Of a stretch of 10,534 bases of DNA, positions 6,771 to 10,534 are shown piece after piece. The DNA is taken from NCBI GenBank assembly GCA_964346725.1, contig CAYFVM010000036.1, positions 1 through 10,534 of the forward strand, read 5' to 3'. The notes below the pieces were generated by a model. It worked only from the letters and a program-made list of their open reading frames with translations, was not told the DNA's origin and searched no databases. The position numbers were made by a program, and so were the translations under genes. Position 1 is the first letter of the stretch. Each line of letters opens with the position of its first letter. Source of the DNA: UBA1715 sp964346725. GTDB taxonomy: Bacteria > Bacteroidota > Bacteroidia > Bacteroidales > UBA1715.

Positions 6771-7216
6771 TGCCGACGAAACCAACAACAATAAAAATAA
6801 CTTCAAAAACAGAATCCTTCAAGATAATTGCACTGAGCACTTCTCTGAACGAGATGCAGATGTGTCTCAAAATCAATCAATTATTAAACATAGACTTACA
6901 AAGAAAATCCCCGGTTACTATCACCTTGAAAAAGAAAGACATACAACCATTGTGTTTTTCATCTGACGACTTGCTGCGGCGAGTTACAATTACACTCATA
7001 GACAATAAATCAATAGCACAAACTCTCGATTTTCTTAAAAACATCTCTTTCTTTATCAAAATATCACCTATAAATTCCGAAAGTCAAATCAACGAGATAC
7101 ATCAAACTCTTGCATCATGCGAAGAGTTTCTCTTTATACAAAAAATTGAAATTGACCAAATGCAATTAAACAAACAACAATCGGCAATATTCAACTCGTT
7201 ATTTCAATACTTATAG
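6770..7216 (+). CDS. Unrecognised small protein, possibly a divergent IPExxxVDY-family member
   Basis: A 148-residue protein with no signal peptide or membrane segment, Lys/Ile-rich, mixed alpha/beta. The segment FKIIALSTSLNEMQMCLKINQLLNIDLQR (residues 17-45) resembles the start of the Bacteroidota IPExxxVDY family (aliphatic strand, short loop, then helix with paired Leu/Asn). The family's defining IPE...VDY segment is not visible, and the C-terminal half (EEFLFIQKIEIDQMQLNKQQ, 117-136) is only loosely similar. The family assignment is therefore a weak guess from memory. Its ATG overlaps the hydrolase stop, and the binding-protein gene follows after 3 bases, so it belongs to a three-gene transcript. 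It could be cytoplasmic while both neighbours are exported. Real coding status is supported by tight packing and an open frame. Confidence 0.7.
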   Translation: MPTKPTTIKITSKTESFKIIALSTSLNEMQMCLKINQLLNIDLQRKSPVTITLKKKDIQPLCFSSDDLLRRVTITLIDNKSIAQTLDFLKNISFFIKISPINSESQINEIHQTLASCEEFLFIQKIEIDQMQLNKQQSAIFNSLFQYL

Positions 7217-7219
7217 CCT

Positions 7220-8254
7220 ATGAGAAAAGTTTGTATTTTCATTGTATGTATTGTTGCTTTAGCTGCTTGCAATGGAACGAATAAAAAATATCAACAAAGT
7301 GAGAGAAGTGGCAACAACCTTCATCTTGCCATATACGATGTAACATTTGACGACTACATTTTTACTCCTACCATCTCAAATGATTTGGAAAAAAGTTTGG
7401 CAAGTATTTTCTGTACCGGGCTGTTCAGACTAAATCCTATTTCTTTAGAAGTAGAGAATTCCATCTGTACCGGTTGGGATGTTGACAACTCTGGTTTGGT
7501 TTACACGTTTTACATTGATACTACCGCTAAATTCCACAAAGACCCTTGCTTTGGTCACAAAAAAACACGAGAAGTCACTGCATACGATGTGAAATACACA
7601 TTTCACATACTTGCCAACCCGGAATATGGAGGGAATAACTTTGCCAGCACTATTTCACAAATAAAAGGCGCAAAGAAATATAATGCTATGACTAAAACCG
7701 TACGTGACACCAGCAGAATTGAAGGAATTAAAGTTTTAAACAAACAAACTATTCAAGTGACGTTGGAACAACCATCATCTGTTTTCATACAAAAACTCGC
7801 ACACCCTGCTGCATCAATCATTCCAGAAGAAGCTATAAAAAAATATGGAAGAAACTCTACCGTCAGCATCGGGCCTTTCCGTTATTTAGCTAACGAAACC
7901 CATTATATATTTATTAAGTGTTTGTTTTATAATGGGTTAGATGAGAACAATAGCAAATTGCCATACCTTGACACCGTATTCATAACTAAGACAAAAAATT
8001 TTGAGGAAACAATCACCTTATTTACCGAAGGGCAAATTGATGCAATGCTCTTAGTTCCTAGTAATAAAATTGGAGAAGTAATTAAACAATTCCCATCTAA
8101 TATTGACTACGAAATTACCGAAGCAAACTACGAAAGCGTCAATTTTCTTGGGAAGGGGCCTCTCTACAACATTTCTCGAAGATATGTAAAAGATTTATAT
8201 ACAAATCGTTTCAACATTTTGGAATTGGAACGAACGTATATAAAAAAGGATTAG
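7220..8254 (+). CDS. Oligopeptide-type ABC transporter substrate-binding lipoprotein, internally shortened
   Basis: A 344-residue lipoprotein of the SBP_bac_5 (DppA/OppA-like) family. The lipobox LAAC places the lipidated Cys at 17. Recognisable lobe-I motifs include SLASIFCTGLFRL (59-71), SGLVYTFYIDTTAKFHKDP, VTAYDVKYTFHIL (118-130), VLNKQTIQVTLEQP and SIGPFRYL. Family members are usually 500-550 residues. After YESVNFLG (304-311) the family normally continues with the VRxALNYAIDR region and lobe II. Here it jumps to GPLYNISRRYVKDLY...FNILELERTYIKK (313-343), which looks like the extreme C-terminus of a full-length member (PLWYD...NMLELRRT pattern). The frame stays open, so this is not a frameshift. 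It may be a genuine deletion variant, a decaying gene or an assembly collapse. No permease genes are nearby. It starts 3 bases after the upstream gene. Confidence 0.78.
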   Translation: MRKVCIFIVCIVALAACNGTNKKYQQSERSGNNLHLAIYDVTFDDYIFTPTISNDLEKSLASIFCTGLFRLNPISLEVENSICTGWDVDNSGLVYTFYIDTTAKFHKDPCFGHKKTREVTAYDVKYTFHILANPEYGGNNFASTISQIKGAKKYNAMTKTVRDTSRIEGIKVLNKQTIQVTLEQPSSVFIQKLAHPAASIIPEEAIKKYGRNSTVSIGPFRYLANETHYIFIKCLFYNGLDENNSKLPYLDTVFITKTKNFEETITLFTEGQIDAMLLVPSNKIGEVIKQFPSNIDYEITEANYESVNFLGKGPLYNISRRYVKDLYTNRFNILELERTYIKKD

Positions 8255-8256
8255 CA

Positions 8257-8287
8257 TTTGGTTGATTGTTGTAAATGCTTACTTTTG
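8257..8287 (+). promoter_or_regulatory. Bacteroidota-type promoter of the SPOR-domain gene
   Basis: A TTTG at 8257-8260 and an exact TAnnTTTG element (TACTTTTG, 8280-8287) are separated by 19 bases, close to the ideal for the Bacteroidota primary sigma factor. Transcription should start near 8294, about 12 bases before the ATG at 8306. The -33 box begins 3 bases after the stop codon of the binding-protein gene, so the SPOR gene is likely its own transcription unit. Confidence 0.65.
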
Positions 8288-8305
8288 TTAAAGATTTGAA
8301 ACGAA

Positions 8306-8773
8306 ATGCGAAACACTCTATTGATATTATTTCTGTTCCTCGCTTCTACGACGTTCTCTCAAAACGATACGCTAAAAGAAGGCACAATTACGATTAACCA
8401 AGACGAACGAATTTCCGAATTGGTTGATCGACACATTGAAATAAACAAAGCCACCGAAGGCAAAATTGCCGGATGGCGTGTTCAAATCTATAACTCATCG
8501 GGAACAAATTCTCGCATCGAGGCTCAGAATGCGCGCAAATTATTTTTATCAAAATACCCTGAAGTTGGTGCATACCTCATATATCAACCACCTTTCTTCA
8601 AAATTCGCGTGGGCGATTTTCGTACCAAAGAAGAAGCTTACTCGTTTTACAAACAAGTACTTTCAGACTTCCCTGTCTCATATCTGGTGAGTGACCAAAT
8701 AAACTTCCCAAAACTAAAGGGTAAAAAAACTGAAGAAAGCGATTTGGAATTACTCGAGGAAATTGTCGACTAA
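8306..8773 (+). CDS. Exported SPOR-domain protein
   Basis: A 155-residue protein with a signal peptide (1-18, ending TTFS-Q) and one SPOR domain at ~55-132. The domain reads GWRVQIYNSSG (first strand), a helix around AQNARKLFLSKYPEV, then AYLIYQPPFFKIRVGDFRTKEEAYSFYKQV and a final strand VSYLV. The RVGDF(R)T-EA core is the family hallmark. SPOR domains bind peptidoglycan stripped of stem peptides, often at division sites. This protein is therefore likely periplasmic and peptidoglycan-associated. An acidic tail (EESDLELLEEIVD) ends the protein. No membrane anchor remains after signal cleavage, and there is no lipobox. It has its own promoter. Its last 24 bases overlap the 3' end of a convergent gene on the minus strand. 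Confidence 0.87.
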   Translation: MRNTLLILFLFLASTTFSQNDTLKEGTITINQDERISELVDRHIEINKATEGKIAGWRVQIYNSSGTNSRIEAQNARKLFLSKYPEVGAYLIYQPPFFKIRVGDFRTKEEAYSFYKQVLSDFPVSYLVSDQINFPKLKGKKTEESDLELLEEIVD

Positions 8774-9112
8774 AACCTGCTGATTTACTGCAAAATCATG
8801 TAACTCTATCTGCTTATTGCGATAGAGTAGCAACTCTTTGCAATGGAATACTTTCGTTTGTACTCCCGAAGAATAAAAAAATCGTAGGATAATTTCGCCT
8901 TGTTCAAACGTTGCGTAGGAATTTGCATCTACAAGGAAATTCGGTTCTATAATTGAAGCTATTTCACCTTGAAACAAAGCCGATTTGCCTTGAAAAGAAT
9001 AAATAGAATTTCCGTCTTCAAAGCGAGAAAAGTTATCTTGAATAGTATTAAAATTCGGATTATTGAGAGCAGAAGGCACTGAAAGTTCCACTTTATAAAA
9101 ACGCTCTACACA
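8750..9112 (-). CDS. C-terminal part of an unrecognised protein, 5' end lost in the assembly gap
   Basis: An open frame of 120 residues runs from the edge of the N-run to a TAA at 8752-8750. The visible part begins CVERFYKVELSVPSAL and ends VNQQVLVDNFLE. It alternates short strands with polar turns (SIYSFQGKSALFQGEI, EGEIILRFFYSSGV-like, KVFHCKELLLYRNKQIELHDF), suggesting a beta-rich domain. I do not recognise the family. The absence of stops, ordinary amino-acid composition and the lack of any competing plus-strand gene after 8773 support real coding. The start, length and N-terminal features lie in or beyond the gap. The open frame on the far side of the Ns (minus strand of 9213-9523) is only the shadow of the T9SS cargo gene and should not be joined to it. 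It converges on the SPOR gene with a 24-base overlap. Confidence 0.62.
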   Translation of the reverse strand, partial: CVERFYKVELSVPSALNNPNFNTIQDNFSRFEDGNSIYSFQGKSALFQGEIASIIEPNFLVDANSYATFEQGEIILRFFYSSGVQTKVFHCKELLLYRNKQIELHDFAVNQQVLVDNFLE

Positions 9113-9212
9113 NNNNNNNNNNNNNNNNNNNNNNNNNNNNNNNNNNNNNNNNNNNNNNNNNNNNNNNNNNNNNNNNNNNNNNNNNNNNNNNNNNNNNNNN
9201 NNNNNNNNNNNN
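9113..9212. other. Scaffold gap (100 N)
   Basis: Exactly 100 undetermined bases, the conventional placeholder for a gap of unknown size. The true distance between flanks may be much larger. It hides the start of the minus-strand gene on its left and the promoter of the secreted protein on its right. Gene order across it depends on scaffolding. Confidence 0.98.
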
Positions 9213-9218
9213 TAACGT

Positions 9219-10534
9219 ATGAAAAAATTACTATTATTTATCAGTGCTTGCCTTGCAGCATTTTCTATAAGTAATGCCGCAACAACAACAATCCTCGAAG
9301 AGGGAAAAGACGTCTCAATAACAGCTGCAGCTGCATGGGACGGTTGGTATGGTGCAACTTGGAAAGAACCAGCTATTACAGTTGAACAAGAAGCGTTTCT
9401 CGAAATCACATTTAACAATGAAACAGCATCAAACAATGAACTTTGTATCGTTGTACAATCTGATGCTAGCGAAGAAAACAAGGGGACATTTACCATAAAC
9501 AAAGCAGGGCTTGTTTGCCGCATACCTATTACGTTGGCAAATATTCAACAAGTTGCAATTCAGAATACAGGCGCTATTACAGCTGACTATACAGAAAATG
9601 TTACTATTAAACTTGTTAGCGATTTAAGTTATTCTGAAACATCAAGTGCTTTAACAACAACGGGAGACCAACTTCTTGCAAGCGAGCTTAGTGCACTCAA
9701 TGATTACGACAAAGTAGTTGTCACGTATGATGCATCTTCAGATTGGACAGAAACAGAATCAGGATGGTCACTAGGCACTATTAATGGCATTTCATTGCCT
9801 GTAACTCAAGCAACCAACAATACTTTCGCGATATACGCAATTGACCTAAAAACTGGCACAGACCTACCTTTTAATTTCTGGAAAGTTGATGGCGGAAATG
9901 AAGCTGCCACAAATGCTTCACTTGTATCAGCTGCTGTTTACGCAATAGAAGGAGCTATAGACACACGCAACTCTGTTGTTTTAAACGCAAATGCTCCATA
10001 CAATTACCAGTCAGCAGGTATTGAGCTAGGTCTTACTCAAGCCTTGGCTATTAATGACACCATTGCTCTTACATTAACCAACGTAAACGTGTCGGAAGAT
10101 ATAGAAAACCTTCAAGTATTCTTGGTAGAATCAGGAACAGAAAATGACAACGCATGGAATGTTGTTTCTAATTATGGAGTTGCAACAGCTTTGGCGAACG
10201 CAAAAGCTAGCGACGCTGCCGTTGCTACCGTAACAGTAAAAGTGGTTATAGAAGGAGTAATCACATATCCAGGTACTGTTAAAGCATTCATTGCAACAAC
10301 AAACGCTCCAGTTTCGGGAGTTGAATCTATACAGGTTCTCTTTGAAGACAAATCATATGAAATCATAGAAGGAGGAGAGCCAATCACCGCAATCAACGCG
10401 GTAGAAAGCGATACTTTTGCAATTAAAGGTGGCATGGCTGTTTCTGCGGGCAAAATTGTTGTATACAACGTAGTAGGTAAAGTAGTTGCTACAGCTTCTC
10501 AACAATTCAATGTAAATTCTTTAGCTAAAGGTGT
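9219..10534 (+). CDS. Secreted protein with probable T9SS C-terminal sorting domain, 3' end beyond window
   Basis: An uninterrupted frame of 438 codons begins at ATG 9219, just after the gap, and runs off the window. Residues 1-20 form a signal peptide (MKKLLLFISACLAAFSISNA). The mature part is rich in Ala, Thr, Val, Asn and Ser, very acidic, and predicted all-beta. Possible beta-sandwich modules lie at about 25-137 (containing AWDGWYGATW), 139-245 (containing DWTETESGWSLG) and 260-385. The exposed Trp clusters resemble carbohydrate-binding modules, but I cannot name a family. From ~390 the segment TFAIKGGMAVSAGKIVVYN, VVGKVVATA and NVNSLAKGV matches the T9SS type A C-terminal domain (strand, VYNxxGK, LAKGVY). 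Only the last few residues should be missing. It is probably exported through SprA/Sov-type machinery and anchored or released at the cell surface. No catalytic motif is seen, so its role may be adhesion or binding. Confidence 0.83.
   Translation, partial: MKKLLLFISACLAAFSISNAATTTILEEGKDVSITAAAAWDGWYGATWKEPAITVEQEAFLEITFNNETASNNELCIVVQSDASEENKGTFTINKAGLVCRIPITLANIQQVAIQNTGAITADYTENVTIKLVSDLSYSETSSALTTTGDQLLASELSALNDYDKVVVTYDASSDWTETESGWSLGTINGISLPVTQATNNTFAIYAIDLKTGTDLPFNFWKVDGGNEAATNASLVSAAVYAIEGAIDTRNSVVLNANAPYNYQSAGIELGLTQALAINDTIALTLTNVNVSEDIENLQVFLVESGTENDNAWNVVSNYGVATALANAKASDAAVATVTVKVVIEGVITYPGTVKAFIATTNAPVSGVESIQVLFEDKSYEIIEGGEPITAINAVESDTFAIKGGMAVSAGKIVVYNVVGKVVATASQQFNVNSLAKG

Noticed and set aside
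8803..8828. Perfect 8-bp hairpin after the SPOR gene as a rho-independent terminator
   Set aside because: The stem is AT-rich and is followed by AGCAACTC rather than a T-run, and it lies inside the minus-strand coding sequence.
8750..9523. A single 257-residue minus-strand gene spanning the N gap
   Set aside because: The part right of the gap (9213-9523) is antisense to a clearly real plus-strand signal peptide and secreted protein. The frame is joined only through undetermined bases. Only the left part is kept.
1..10534. CRISPR array, insertion sequence, prophage or toxin-antitoxin pair
   Set aside because: No regularly spaced repeats, transposase or integrase motifs, terminal inverted repeats or small toxin-like gene pairs were found on either strand.

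Overview
The window looks like a scaffold piece from an uncultured or draft-genome member of the Bacteroidota, probably Bacteroidales. Four things point there. Promoters fit the Bacteroidota TTTG / TAnnTTTG consensus. Starts have AT-rich leaders with no Shine-Dalgarno. AtpD carries a ~28-residue insertion relative to E. coli and AtpC is a short one-domain epsilon subunit. The last gene ends in what looks like a type IX secretion (T9SS) C-terminal sorting domain. Base composition is moderately AT-rich throughout, with no obvious sign of a foreign island. A run of 100 N (9113-9212) marks a scaffold gap of unknown true size.

Layout. Minus strand, 1574 down to 1: a SiaB-type kinase gene whose product holds two tandem copies of the kinase domain, a SiaC-type phosphoprotein gene 2 bases later, and a tRNA-Arg(CCU) 4 bases after that, cut by the window edge. 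Plus strand, 1724-4100: a beta-helix lipoprotein and a secreted endonuclease/exonuclease/phosphatase-fold protein, overlapping by 17 bases. Plus strand, 4153-6027: a promoter with an unusual repeated motif, then atpD and atpC, closed by a perfect 15-bp hairpin terminator. Plus strand, 6042-8254: a tightly packed set of exported alpha/beta hydrolase, small unrecognised protein (possibly IPExxxVDY-like) and an oligopeptide-type binding lipoprotein that seems to lack its middle third. Plus strand, 8306-8773: a SPOR-domain protein with its own promoter. Converging on it and overlapping its 3' end is the C-terminal part of an unrecognised minus-strand gene that runs into the gap. After the gap, from 9219 to the window end, is a secreted T9SS cargo protein of at least 438 residues.

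Functionally, the window mixes core energy metabolism (F1 beta and epsilon subunits), envelope proteins (two lipoproteins, three exported proteins and a T9SS cargo) and a partner-switch/phosphorelay pair (SiaB-SiaC) whose phosphatase and output partner are not visible here. The most unusual points are the duplicated SiaB kinase, the internally shortened substrate-binding protein, and the triplicated AAAAGTAAT motif around the atpD promoter. I did not find a clearly new multi-gene system.
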